From NCBI GenBank assembly GCA_026874595.1, contig CM049309.1, forward strand, positions 42,175,079 to 42,239,078: a stretch of DNA of 64,000 nt, written 5' to 3'. Positions 50,172 to 63,582 of the stretch are shown here, in pieces. The notes under the pieces are model-generated. The model searched no databases. It was not told the origin of the DNA and worked only from the letters and a program-made list of their open reading frames with translations. Positions within the stretch are counted from its first letter, which is position 1; every line of letters starts with the position of its first letter. The stretch comes from Sipunculus nudus. Taxonomy: Eukaryota > Annelida > Sipuncula > Golfingiida > Sipunculidae. The position numbers were made by a program, and so were the translations under genes.

Positions 50172-50357
50172 CAGGCACTCTCCATGGCTCGGTTGTTGGC
50201 GCTCTGTAGTCGGTAAGGGTGGAGAAAACCGGAGGACTCAAAGAAAACCACCGACCTTCGATGGTCCATTATAACCCACTCTCATAGCCACGCCGGAAAT
50301 CGAACCTGGGTCGCCAGGGGAAAGGCCGGGCGTTTGCCACTCAGCTGTCCGGGCCCC
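50172..50357 (-). mobile_element. tRNA-derived SINE, second family
   Basis: Read on the minus strand it starts GGGCCCGGACAGCTGAGTGG. An A-box-like CAGCTGAGTGG (50347-50337) and a B-box-like GGTTCGATTTCC (50306-50295) are spaced as in tRNA genes. The tRNA-unrelated body follows, with GGTCGGTGGTTTTC and CCTCCGGTTTTCTCCACC. It differs from the SINE at 19824-20123 in both head and body. No clear target duplication was found, so the left limit is approximate. Confidence 0.75.
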
Positions 50358-50359
50358 TG

Positions 50360-53300
50360 TTGTTATTTGATTAATTTTATGGTTAAGAAATTAGTTACAT
50401 TGTCATCAAAGGTTTATACCACCAGTATGGTACGAGCCATTTTTACCTGTCACCATGATAATATAGTCACGCAAAAATTATTTGAAAGACTGGCACCCTT
50501 TGGTGATGCGGCAAGGATATTCTCAAACGTTCTTGTAACAAGAAATATGTGAAACATTAAACTACGCTCTCGGTTTTTCTAGGTTAACGATTCGACATTA
50601 AGACACAGTGCAGCCTCCACGGTGGTTCAACACACCGAAACTTATAATGCCCCGTGGCCTTGGATGTAATGCCAACTGAGAAGCAACAAAGAGGCCCGCT
50701 GCACAGCAGAGAGACCTTGAGAAGAAATCTAACACTCCTAAGTAATGAGGCTTGGTTCTGGTGTGTGTACAGACGATTTAGCTCAGCACCCCAGGTTTAC
50801 TTTATTTTGTCATTTTATATACACTCAGGCTAAACACGCATAAAGGCGACTCTAATTGGTATAAGGTAGCAAAAACAACATCGTGAATGCACCCGGTTTT
50901 TATATTATATTTTACACGTACGACTCGCAAAAACTGGAGATAAGTCGGCACTTATACATAGTTGCACCCCAGATTTTTTTTTTTACAAATTAATTTTAAT
51001 AAATGTGAATTCACCACGGGCACAGAAACACACAACACAGTGACTTCAGTTGACATGAGTCGTGGTAATTTTTACATGAAAATTAGTTACATTAAATTTG
51101 AAGAAGCATGATTCATAACAAGTGCCAACTGACATTTAAGAGCCAAAGAGACCCAAGATATCAGACAAGAGTAAAGGTGCAAATTAACTGATTACTTCAA
51201 TAAACGGAGCGATGTATTTAGATTATATCTTCTATAGCTACGCTGAATAACCAGCGGCGGCTGGTGTTACGTAATCAGTGATGATGCGACTGGCAGTCGG
51301 CCAGTGCTGGTTCCCCAAAGGAGGTTCAAGGCCGGGCTGAGAAAGCATTCTTCTGCTGCTGATAACCAGTGTAAACTCATCATAGGATACTAACTCAGGA
51401 GTCCTGCCTGGCACTGTCAGAGATAAACTTCTCCAGCATCATGCGGTTGATGCGTGACATGTGACCTCGCAATAATAAACACCTACCGGCATCTGACCGT
51501 CAGCAAATCCAGGAAGCAACATGTGTGTTCTCAAGGGTCAGAAAGTAGACCTCATTCAGCAACAAAAGCCTGTACCCCCTCCCCCCGCCCCACTTTCTGC
51601 CCTGAGTCAACGATCCCTGTGGTTATTTCCCATGCTAAAACGCTCAAGGCCAAGAAAGTTAATATAAAATAATATCCCTCACTGAACTTGATGCCTTGAC
51701 AGTTGTAGCCTTTAACAGTAATTTTATTGCCGTGGCTGCAAATGGAGATTAAGAAAATGAAGAGACATCGCTGGGTGTCCTTTTGTGTGACACAAACAAT
51801 ATACGTGTAGAGCGCCGTATTTCCGAATGCGGAATTTCCGAAAATTCGTTTTTCCGAAAATTAAAATGGGGACCCGTAAATTTATTCGTATTTCCGAAAT
51901 ATATTTCAAATATGTAAATACCTAAAATGAATATTTGTAATCACGAGTCACAAGGCCTGCAGTCATGCATTATGCCCAGTGGTGACCCTAATTATTTATT
52001 ATTTAATGTATATGTGAAATATAGGGGAGGGTGGTGTGTGTGTGGGGGGGGGGGGGGGTAGTCGTGGTTGAGAAAGAGAGAAACATTACAAGAGAGCAGT
52101 GTAGCCGAATTGATCCCCATATGAAATATGAAATTAAAACTGTACAGGAATTTTAAGTGTAAGCTCGGTACGTTTTTGAAAATAATCTACTTAACATGCA
52201 CATTTGAGATTTATATCAATAACAAAAACATATCTATATAGTCTGATCCACCAGTATATAGATGCCCACTGAAATTTGCCGATAATTTTCATATACTTAA
52301 ATATAATGACCACACAGTGTGCATGAATGTGATTAAAGCTGATTAAGGACTAATGGGCTATTTGTGGGATAGAAAAAGTCGCTTGCGATAAAAAACATCA
52401 TTTATATTTTGCAACTCTCTGGTTCTTCTTAGATCTTGTAGCCAAGTAATGTGTCTTCTACCATGGAGTACCAGCCTCGCTTTGACAATTATATTTTTAG
52501 GAATATTCATGACATGTGGCTTATAAATGTGGCTTGATCATATGACCATTGACCTTGCCTTGCATTAAAAGGGTTGCGCTGTTGCAAAAAAAAAAAATGT
52601 TTTCTCAGATATTGATTTAGTTGAATTGGTAAAATATTTTACAAGAAATGTTTTTGGTTTTAGATAAGTTAATTATAGGCCAATGCGTCATTTCATCATT
52701 TATTGCAGTTTACCTTTTGGAACTGATCTGCAAACGTATGAAAATATCCCCGATTATCAGTATAGGCACCCCTACATTGAATAGACTATAGTGTTATATT
52801 TTCCAATTTGGAAATTGTTAAGTCAAGGCTGACTTTGTAACCCTCTGATTAAGATATGACACAGGCTTTTAAAATTAAGATTGCGTTTATACGTTTCTAC
52901 ATTATCACTTTATAACTTGAACGTACTGTGTATACTGCTAAATCTCAAAGGAATAAAAAGTATATACAATATACTAAAACAATACGGAACCAGTTTCCAC
53001 AAACGTTTTACAGGGATTGGACATAAACATGGAAAGTCTCAATACATTGCTGTAAAGTGCTCTGTATTTGATGACATTCTGTAGGTCTCAGAATGATTTT
53101 CTGTATCAGACTTTTTGTCATATCAATTTCAGTCTGTAATCTTGTGCTGGTCAGAAGTTATATAAGAAGCTATATTGAACATTAAGCCCAAACACTTAAA
53201 AGGTTAATCTGATGTAATAACACACCATTCTGGATATAGGACGAATGAATACAAAAACCGTTAATCGTCAGAGACTCTTTTGTACTGTTATTTGGTATTT

Positions 53301-53440
53301 ATTATTGCATATTATATACTATTTTCGCATGTCATTTTCATCCGTGCACTTTCAGATGTATTTTGCATGTATGTGGCGACATTGTCTCCCATATAATTAT
53401 ATATTATTTAATGACCAAAATGGACAGTTTAAAGATGTAA
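50360..53440. other. Intergenic stretch, no gene recognised
   Basis: AT-rich, with a G tract (52047-52059) and a cluster of TTTCCGAA octamers (51820-51898). A moderately GC-rich patch at 51240-51480 has no motif I can name. Confidence 0.5.
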
Positions 53441-53449
53441 ACATTTTAT

Positions 53450-53451
<2 letters not shown>

Positions 53452-53515
<64 letters not shown>
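53452..53515. repeat. (AT)n microsatellite
   Basis: Pure AT dinucleotide tract. Confidence 0.97.
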
Positions 53516-53518
<3 letters not shown>

Positions 53519-55214
53519 TAATTGTAATGTTGGCAATATGCAGGCACCTATGATATACTATCTATATAGGTTTATCGTTTGCATCCTTGACTTTTACTTA
53601 TTTCTACTCTGCCATTTTACCTCATATACTTGAAACATTTACAAATTAGTGCCAGTGTTTAATCATATATAATTAAGTGAACAAGCATGGTTCAGTGCAG
53701 TTATATATTAAAGGCTTCACTGTTCTTGATCTACAGTTTACATTTGGAGACCGTAAATCAAGAAAACTGTTTACACTCTGTACCCAGATATATATGTCAC
53801 ATGCAGTAAATCATGTGATAATTAAAAGAAACTTGAAACTAAGAAGGAAACGCAACGTGCTTAATATTAAGTATTATAAACGGCTATATTTTTAGGGCTC
53901 TGTTTATTCATACAGTAATGGAGAAGAATTTATGACTTCTGTTGTAGCGCTTAATATATAGTACATTTTTTGGCTAAGCCTAAAATAGACCAGGGACGCC
54001 GATATTGCGCTCTACAACCGCGAACAAATCCAGGTATATATACCCCTTGAAATGTAAACATAAAACGCAATAACCCTCCAGCTACACCGCCTACAACACT
54101 GACGCGCACCCAAAGCTGCTGACAGGAACATCTGCAGCATGGTATAAAAACTACATGAGTGTAAAGGGTAAATGTGTAACGAGTGTAAAATTTGTAATAA
54201 GTGCGTAATAAAAGTGTAATACCGTTGTTCCAGAATCTCGATCTTTACAAGGAATGCTTCGTCAGCCCGGATCAAAGTCTTCGTCCAAGCACCATTGCCT
54301 GGACCTCGGATTTTAGAAAATGCTTGCGCGTGCAGAAACCAAAGTTCACTGAACAGATTATAACGTGAGATATGACTGTTTGCCCTTCATAAAGTCCAGA
54401 CAAAAACTGCTACAATGTATCAGTTTGTGTTTTCTTCTTTGACCTGGGACTTTTTCTGATCCAAGTTTTATTAACCCAGTTGTAGTACAGAGCACGTTAA
54501 TAATATACACGTCCTATATGAACCTAACGACAAACTCTGTTACTCTCATGTAATATTTAGCTTGTAAAATTAACAAAAAAGCTGAATTATTATAAAATAA
54601 CAAAAATTACAATAAATATGAGTAACATCGATCTTTTTATTTCATGAAATAATTTCATTGTTGGAACAGTATTTTATTATTCTTTATTTCTTAATTACTG
54701 GCAAACTTTTTATATAATTAAATAAACCAAGAGACAAAATAATATAAAACAAACAGCAAATGAAAGTGGAAGTCAGCATCTCTTATTTGTCCCTCTGTTT
54801 TGAAAATATAAATTTGAAACACCTTATAATCTGCTTCATTTTTAAATTTGTATATAAACTTTAATTACGATTGCCCTGTAATTATGCGAAAAAAAGAAAG
54901 CGCTTGCACAATAACGCTAATTTTAAAACCATATTAAAACGTCGTAATTTTCTTAGTTTAAATGGTGACAAACATTATATCAAAAGCGTGCCTCATGTCA
55001 CGGCTACTGATTAAGTGATAGATAAAATAGGGGTTTGAATTATGATTGATGTGTTCGTTCTTACGGACCGGGTTTTTACCGCGCTCTCCGCGATGGTGTA
55101 AGCGGATAGGAAGCCCAGTAGAAATGTGATGTCACACCCCCATACAGTGAGTGAATCGCAAAGCGCGCTGGGGACTTTCACCTTTGTACTGGTACTGTGT
55201 AGAGCCTCTGCCGG

Positions 55215-55221
55215 TATAAAA
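55215..55221 (+). promoter_or_regulatory. TATA box of the secreted-protein gene
   Basis: TATAAAA at 55215-55221 lies 84-90 bp upstream of the ATG at 55305, within a locally GC-richer stretch (55060-55350). Transcription would start near 55245, giving a leader of about 60 nt without an upstream ATG. The initiator itself was not identified. Confidence 0.6.
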
Positions 55222-55304
55222 CGACAGGTTCACTCCAGTTGCTGGTATACGAAGGGGCGCTGGTGGCGCACAAACACACACACAGACACTGTGACGACCA
55301 TACC

Positions 55305-55359
55305 ATGCTGTGGTCATATTCAGCGCTCGTCCTGGCACTGGCCACGGGGGCCTCAGCAG
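55305..55359 (+). CDS. Signal-peptide exon
   Basis: ATG in the context TACCATGC, 18 codons plus 1 nt, ending at the donor G|GTAAAA. The TATA box 84 bp upstream and the absence of earlier ATGs in the leader support this start. Confidence 0.75.
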
Positions 55360-55649
55360 GTAAAAAACTTTTACATGTTCACTTGTTTTAATAATTTTCG
55401 ATAAAAAGCATTTAATGTGATTATACTTAAATAGCTTGCCCTCGTGATTTGCATTGTATGTAAACACAAAGCAGCTGATCGCTGGCGCTACAGCTGATAG
55501 CAACTGCGCAGCGCTCTGACCAGCCCAGCTCCAGCCTTTTGTTTGACGCACTGCTCCAGAGTAAAGATAAAATTTGGGGTCTTGGATGATTTAAAGATAT
55601 GAAAAATAAAAGTAAAAGTCTAATCAAAGCACGTGCAGCTAACATTTCT

Positions 55650-55711
<62 letters not shown>

Positions 55712-58700
55712 CAAAATATACAGTCATAACAAAAGGTTAAGAAGGAAAATAGTGGTGCATTGTGAGAGAAAAAAAACTTGATACAGAATTAGTCAAATAT
55801 TCATAATTTGTAAATGGTTGAATCTGGTTAATGGTTGAACACCAAAAGAGTTTAAAACAATGGCAAATTAAACAATCAAAATGATGAAAAACTTAACAGG
55901 CCTCCTTGGGGGCCTATATTTTCTGACAGTGAATGTTTATTAAGTTAGAGTAAAAGCTTTGATTGGCCGGCGGCCAAACGTTTCTATCGGAATTCGTGTC
56001 ACTTGGACATATATAAACCGTTTGGGGAAAATTAACCCATTTTATAACACAGCGTCAATTTGTTCATTTACATATTTGTTCAAAGGTAAAGTACCATTGC
56101 AGGCATTCAAATGGACATAAACAGATAGGTTCGAACGGATAAGGCAAAATAACATGGGGAACTTGGGTACGTGGACTTTAACACAGAAGAAAGATGCCTA
56201 TACATAATGCAGCCAAAATAACAATTTTATTATTTACGGTTGAAACAGATGAGCAGAAGTCATCATAAAACAATATAAAATATATAATTTTCAAAATACA
56301 CAAAAATATATAAGAATGTTAAAATGGTATTTTTGTTAACTCTTTACAAATTAGTACAACATGCAGTTTTCGAGTACTTTTTTCTCTCCTGCGCACCCTC
56401 AAGTTACCATGGGAACAGATGTAGTACTCGAGATACGGAACTTGTTTGGAGTTCAGCTGTTAAAACACATGACGTGTGAGTCTCCTTTCAAAACTCTCTC
56501 CAGTCCAAGAACGAACCCAAATTTAAAAAAAAAGGGAAATTATTGTCGGTTGTTAAGTTATGTTTACCATACAATAATCACAACCAGAAAGAGCATTTGT
56601 ATAATGGAAAAGAGGTGCCTAGTTTGTCACATGCAAGCAGTTGAAATAACACTCAGTTCGGGTTAAAAAGAAGAGGATGCCTTCTGTTGGGCGGTGATGC
56701 GTTTTGTCATCTTAGTTTATAGGAAAAGTATTTTACATACTTAACTATACACTGCATGAATGTTATTTTCCTTTTGTAGGTAACATAGAGTAAATTATAA
56801 AGTTATCCTAATAAACTTTAAAATTTATCAAAAGAAATGCCGGTCATGAATGTCAATTCCTGGTGTTCTTTGTATTATAACATGGCTTACATTACGATAT
56901 GTCCACAGTTATTAACGTTTGTTTGAACTGCGACATAAATAAAAAAATATGAATTAGAAACTAAGAAATCTGTCATTGAGGCCGCCTTGAAACACCACTG
57001 TAAAAAATAAAAACTATAAATAAAATGACGGTGCTCTATTCGAGTTTTCATCTTGCTCAAGGGCGTTAAGATGTTTAAGTTTATGTTTAAGATACGTATG
57101 AGAATATTTAAAGTATACTTAGTTTTATGCTGTGTTCAGAGTTTACCCTGCAGCACGGCCCCTTTGTTTTTGTCCGACTTGCAGAGTAAGATATTATTAT
57201 TTTACAGGCAATGTTTACAACAAGAGTGAACCTACAGCACCCCGGGAGTGCTACCACTTAACTGGGGGGGGGGGGGGGGGGGGGGGTAGTAAGGAAGGCC
57301 ACGTAGATATCTGAATTCAAGCAATCCGAACCTCTTTGTTCATCACCACTTGTGCTGGCGATAGATAGGACAAAAGCTCACTCGCACCAGGCAACCCCTG
57401 CTTGTTCACTGACCTATTTACACAAAGTATCAGCAGTAGGCCTGCTGCAGGCCCTGTAGTAGAGCTGTTGTTGTTTTTGTGCTGCTCAGTGCACGAGCTT
57501 GCGTGTGTGTACAGGTGTCACTATTACGCATTATCTTCAATGCCTCGAAACTGGAGACAAATGCATCGCATCACATCTCCATTTTGAAGTGTCTTCATCC
57601 TTTTATATAATGTTTGTGTGTATATGTATACGCGATGAGTCATTTTATTTTTTGCATAATAATAGCTGGATCACCTTACAAAATGTGCGCTTCGTTAAAT
57701 GGACTATATCAAAACATTTGTAATAAACATGCTAAATTTTTTATTTATTTCGGCATTTTCAGCAAAATTCCAATGTATTTGAACCTATAATTTAATGTTG
57801 GATTTTGAACATCATTCATTTACTAATTTGTGTTATATTTATAAAAGTTATTCTGTAATGACATCAAACAAACCAGGATTGCGCAAATCTACCTTCCTGT
57901 GAGATATAAATACCGGCACATAATAGCTGTCATTCTATTTCTGTCCTGGTGTAATGTTAGATCAACCGCATGATCACACAGGGATTAACCGAGTGCGAAT
58001 GACTAAAACTATAAACACACAGTAGTTAAGATAAGAAAGTGTGTTTCTAGATCTACAAGGCTTTATCGTTCCTCATGTTATCCCAAGGACGCTCACCTTC
58101 CGTTCTCACCTGTCACAGTTACCACCTGTGTTACATACGTGACAACGGATTTCTTTGTTTAATTCCATTGGTATCACGTGACTTTATCATGAGCGCGAAG
58201 ACCTGTAGCCAGTTCATCTCCTATAGTATTTATTAAACCTATGAACGGGATAGCGGAAAGAGTGTAGGTAACAAGCCTACCAAATATGCAAATTTTTGTT
58301 CCTGACGTCACATTTTCCCGCCAATTTATAAACCCAGAAAACATAGAGCAAAAGGATTTATTGAATTGTTTTATTAAAAAGGTATTAGTCACGTGGTCAA
58401 GCGGTAACCACAGAGCGCTGAGTCTTTCTAAAATTACTGTCATGTTTGTTATTGTGGCTGAATGTATATTGTTTGGTATTGGACATAAATCCCATTATTT
58501 TTCGGGGATTTTCTATTCGATCACGTCATGAATGAATGAAGAGGAAAACAAAAACAAAAAATCAAACAAACGGTTTGAAATAAGGGAGAAATGACTTTTA
58601 CTTTTACTTTAAATCAAGCACTTGTGTTGATAAATGCATTGCATTGAAATAGATTGGTGAGGGACGTACCCTTAGACGGCATGACTGTATCGCCACCAAC

Positions 58701-61700
58701 CCATAAGTGCACGAGCATTTGGAAGCATATAGGGAATAGGGACATACTTAGCTCCATGCTAAATATATATTGTTTTACGTCAGCTCTTAAAGTAACTTTT
58801 CCTTGCGTTATAATACCTTTTCCTCGTTGAAACATTTACACTGGAACTGAATTGAATATACACCATTCATGCTTGTACATAAAAAACATCTTCAAAACAA
58901 TGATATTGACAATTTAGTTCCGACAGATATTTCGGTGTCATCCAGGGCAACGTAAGTCTCGTTATATTCTTTTTTTCTACTGGCGCCTTTGTATTAGTAT
59001 TTCAATGCATTTAGGCCTTTTTGATTCAAGTAGTAAACGAAAAAGAGTAAAATAAGGGGAAGGACCAGTCTATATGGACTAACATCCTACGCGTCTGTGA
59101 TTGGGTGATTGATTATAGGTATCAAGATTCTGTCATTCCGTGAAGTTATTTACAATATTTGCTGACAGGTATACATTGTTGGTCCGAACCTTGGACTCAA
59201 TTTATCATTACATTTGTGACATCAAGAGGCCAGTAACCTTTCTATAGGAGATCGGTCCGTGTTTGTTGTCACTCTTGGCACTGACATTCAATCCTGTGTT
59301 TGCTCTTTGCGCCTTCCATGATGAAAGCTGTCGTTGGTTTTTTATATGACGAGAACTGGAAGCAGTTTAAATAAATGGGCAATATGTTATCTTTATACGG
59401 ATAATGTTGGCAGTATATTTGGTACCTACATATGTAATATTCACCATGTTGTTATATTAATAAATTATTAGAAAAATATAAATATATCATCAGATTCTCC
59501 AATTGATAAGGTATATATATATATATACAAATATATATATATATATGCATTAAACTTCTAGAAAGGGTAATTTATCACGGCTGTTTTCCGAATTTGTTAG
59601 CCGGGGGGTCAGATTGATGGCAACTGGCAAAGGGATCAATAGCCTCATTTTTAAAGTTTTTTTCTGTTTTCTTGGAACTTGTTGAATTCCACTCGAACTG
59701 CCTAAACTGTTCAAGCAGATCATGCAGCAACTAGGCCCTATAGGTGATACTTTTGAATTTAAGTCAATTTATAGAAATACAGCCCTCCGGTGAGTGAAAA
59801 ATGTTAAGCACACGGACTAAAGGGCAGTGGAGGGCATGTGTCGCAATTGTAAACAGATCACACTATAATATCCTGTATTTATCTACATCAACATATGTCC
59901 GCACGGAGCTGACCTCAATAGCCGCATGTATTGTCCGCAGTGAACCCTTAACTGCTGCTCCTCGGCTGGGTTCGCTGTCCTCAGAGAAGATATACATCCC
60001 AAACATCCTAAACTCCCATCGTGCCCCAACATGCTCAGCGGTCCGTTTTACGAAATATAATGAGGCATAACATGAACCGTTTCTTGTTGATCCGTTTTTG
60101 GTGGGGGGTGCACATGTTTTACGAATTTTCACGGTTTTTTTATCCAGTGCCAGGGTTTTTTTCCCCGAGAGTGTTTTGGGATTATCAAAATCAGCCCCTG
60201 GACCCCGACGGGCAATTGTATAACAATCTAGAACGCTGGTAGCATTTCCTTACCGCTAACCCCGTGTCTGTCAGCAATGTGGCAACTTACAACTTGCAGC
60301 ACGCACCTGGCAGTGCCAAATATTACGTTATCCATCAACCTCGTCTTGTGATTGACTGTGTTTACGAAATATACGATTCAAGATGTTTTATAATCGTATA
60401 TTATGATAACAATGTCTATTGAGGACATCGGAATTTTAATTAAACCAACGTTTTAAAGAAGTCTGTAAAATACATAAAATCATATACCATATTCATATGT
60501 TACGCTGCAGGTGGTTTTGTTGTGTATCTGATGACCGATGATTTAATTTAAAAGTATTTGAATGATATGAAAGGGAAATAAGAACGTACTTCTGTAACGG
60601 GGAAATGTAGTACCCTGTCTAGACGCTGGTCATAATTTGATTTAGGCAGCTATAAAATAAAGATAGTACTCTGCTCTGCCGCTCACATTCTAGTCAATGA
60701 ATACTGACATTAAGAGGCAGAAACAAGGAAACAGTAAAACGGACAATTATGCTGGTCGCAGCGTGGTTGGTTCTGATTCATACATGGCTGCTATACATAC
60801 CTAATAGGCAATATGTGTCCTTTTTGTCAGTCTGTCCCGATTTCAGGGTCATGAAAATGTTATTCTTCCACCCAAATTTTTTTCTCTTGTAAATTGTGAA
60901 CATAAAATAACGTTATCCGATACCCGCGTTTACTCAAACGAAAACAATTGCAGGATCGTCTTACGTTTCCAAAGGTGGTCATTTGAAGATTTTTACAAGT
61001 GCACCTGTCGCGTTAAGTGCTTCAATAATTAGAGTAAAGTCACATCGCCCAAGTCTCCGCAACGTTAACAAACTGGAAACATTTGCTTAGAAAAACCAGT
61101 TGTATAGCGCGTTTTAGATTCGTATATTTGACTAAATAGGCCATGGACATGAAGGGTTTGTACAGAGATAGCATTTGCTTCATTGCATGTGTAATGCAAC
61201 AGCGATCAATTTGGTGTCTTGTAAGCGATCCTCTAAAATAATTAAAACCCGTCTTGCCTCTCCACTTATATCAGGATCTGATGTATATAGCTGTTGGAAT
61301 CATTTGGATGCCGTACAGCTGGGGTTATATCAGTGGATTCCAATATATTTATTCACTTAAATGAAAGTTAAGAGAACAGCATACGGCATAAATTAACATA
61401 ATTACAATAATGACCATATTTTACTTAAGGATAGACCCTGACTCCCATTGCATTCCACTCATCTATCACTGATATTTTATTTCTGAAGATATGACGCGGG
61501 TTTCCTATATTTTAATGTATACGTATATATATTTACTGAATTAACGGAATAACTCCCCGAGGTTTTGGGGGGAATTTTGGTTCATTAGCACCCGTTTTTT
61601 TTTTCTTATGTTTGGCTTATGCGTTGTTCTTATAGTGTGCCCTATATATACATGAGCTAAGCTGCCAGCTTCATATATGTTTGCTGTGACAGAACCATTT

Positions 61701-63582
61701 CTACTTTTCAAGAGCTAGATAAGGCTGCCTCGTGTGCGGGCTTGGCAATATTTGATTTATATCATATTACACATTTCTGCACTTGTAAGAGTGCGTTTCT
61801 TCCCATACTGCCTTCATAAAGAAAGAATAAGGAATTGAATTATGGTCTGCGCAGAGCTGAATCTCCAAAACGCTTCACTGTCACTGATTTTAGGCCAAAA
61901 CCTCGTTGACAGTACCGAGGTACACAGCTTTAATATGTATCTAAATTGAGAATGTCACCGAAGGAGCGGGCTGTAAATGAAATTGTTACGGCTTGTGTAT
62001 AATAGGTCGAGAAAGTAAAATTATATAAAACCAATTCAAATATAATTCACACTTAATGCCACTTTTTACTCGAGCTTACTATAAAATACATATATGGATT
62101 TCTCGGGGTTTTTTTTTTAATTAAAGACACGTACATATTTCCCAAAGGAGATTTTAGGGACATTATTGATTATTCATAATACGGGCAAGTAAAGATGGAG
62201 AAATTATCTGAAACTCTACATGTAAAGACCAAACGTAACAAAAACGTCACATGCTATCAATATCATGAGATTTTAATAAGAAAATAAAATATGTACCGGT
62301 AATGCATTTGAAACGGTAGTAAAGATTGCGTTTTAGGAGATTCTAACGTATAAACGGTGCGTCCAAAATGCCGTGCCACGGTTATCTTGAAGAGTCAATA
62401 TGTTATGATGCCCTTCAAAGACTGACCTTGATGAAGGAAACTATAGTAAGTATAAGGAGAGCAACAAGCGTGCAAGACGATAAAGTAAACCTCCCATTAG
62501 AATGGTTAGTTTATAAACAACAGCCTTGGGTTAATGGGAGGTTTGTAAAGCATACAAACTGGCCTTGGGACGCCGGTACCCGCTGGCATGGATGACAGGA
62601 GGAGGCTAGATTATCTGATGGGAGCGGAGGTCATTCACAGGTTACGCTGAAATGGTTGATACCTTACGAACAACTGCCACATGGGCCAAATTAACCCAGA
62701 TTCTAACCCGGCTTGTTCGTCATGTGAATTCAACCCTTCTCCCTCACTGACGTACATATTGTTTTACGGTTGTTTTTCGGCACATCGGGGCCGGGATCGT
62801 GTCCAACAGACTTGGGTTGACGGGTTTTGTCCCGCCCCCTGAAGTCTTTACTTAATATGTGACGTCTGACGTCACACGTTGTCACCGTCACACATTGTTT
62901 GTCAAGTCTTTACGGGCACCAGCAATTGTCATTGTGGCATAACAACTGTCACACTTGGTTCCGTTCAACACAGAGCTTTGGGTTAGAAAAAGTCACGTGT
63001 GTACATTGTACAGGAAGCCATCATCTCATTCAAACCTCAATTTGTTCCTAAACCTCACTGAATGAGCCGCATCCACTGTCTGACTCAGTTCCGTGTGGAA
63101 TACTTTGAAAATATAACATGTATTAAAACGACGCAGTTCCTGGTCTGACAAAACAGAAATGGATTTAAGGATTTCTAAACATTCATCCTTTGTAATATAA
63201 TATAATATAATATAATATAATATAATATAATATAATGTATAAGCTCCCGGTGTCTTTGCCTCTGATTATTTACAATATATATAAACATTTAAATTGGCCA
63301 TTGTGTAAATTTAAATATTACTCCTTCTGCTATCATTTTGAAGACGGCTACATCTTCACATGCATGGGAAGTTTCCATTTCTATCTTTTAGTGAAACGCA
63401 GTGTTTCATGATTTTCATTGTGGATATGTATACGAATTTCTAAAGTGTATAATCGTTATCACACACCTTACTGTCTATGATAAACCATTGTATCAATACT
63501 GGGATAACAAGCATGTTTTTCCGGTTTTCAGGTCCCCTCGGGTCCAGCGCCAGCTCGCAATCGTGTGCCCTGAAATGCCCCG
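55305..63582 (+). CDS. Secreted protein of unknown family, first two coding exons (partial gene)
   Basis: Exons 55305-55359 and 63532-63582 join in phase 1 through GT-AG sites to encode 35 complete residues before the second donor. The first exon is a textbook signal peptide: MLWSY, a hydrophobic core SALVLALATG, then ASA|G with small residues at -3 and -1, so cleavage is predicted after residue 18. The second exon gives GPLGSSASSQS followed by CALKCP, a Ser-rich linker entering a cysteine-containing region. Phase-1 symmetric exons and Cys-x3-Cys-Pro spacing are typical of modular extracellular proteins. These few residues do not identify a family. The gene continues to the right of the window. 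The intron is 8.2 kb, and I could not exclude an additional small exon inside it. Confidence 0.7.
55653..55709. repeat. (TA)n microsatellite
   Basis: Pure TA dinucleotide tract. Confidence 0.97.
57264..57286 (+). repeat. Poly-G tract (23 G)
   Basis: Uninterrupted G run. It has G-quadruplex potential and is also a likely site of sequencing length error. Confidence 0.95.
63194..63236. repeat. (TAATA)n microsatellite
   Basis: About eight pentanucleotide units, TAATA in tandem. Confidence 0.95.
63532..63582 (+). CDS. 51-bp symmetric exon of the secreted-protein gene
   Basis: A pyrimidine-rich acceptor (GGTTTTCAG) precedes 63532 and the near-consensus donor G|GTAAGTAT follows 63582. It is phase 1 at both ends and open in the phase set by the signal-peptide exon. 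It encodes GPLGSSASSQSCALKCP and begins the next Gly codon. Its locally high GC against AT-rich flanks also suggests coding. Confidence 0.7.

Larger units (their letters stand above)
55360..63531 (+). other. First intron of the secreted-protein gene, 8.2 kb
   Basis: It contains a TA microsatellite (55653-55709), a 23-G tract (57264-57286), short AT tracts near 59514-59548 and otherwise AT-rich DNA. No conserved exon was recognised within it. Open frames such as 59801-60070 and 62368-62595 carry no known motif. Confidence 0.6.

Noticed and set aside
55132-55551. 139-codon minus-strand frame over the secreted-protein promoter
   Set aside because: Antisense shadow of the GC-richer promoter and signal-peptide exon, with no family motif.
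62368-62595. 75-codon plus-strand frame in the secreted-protein intron
   Set aside because: Good length and composition for an exon, but no flanking acceptor/donor in the needed phase and no motif.
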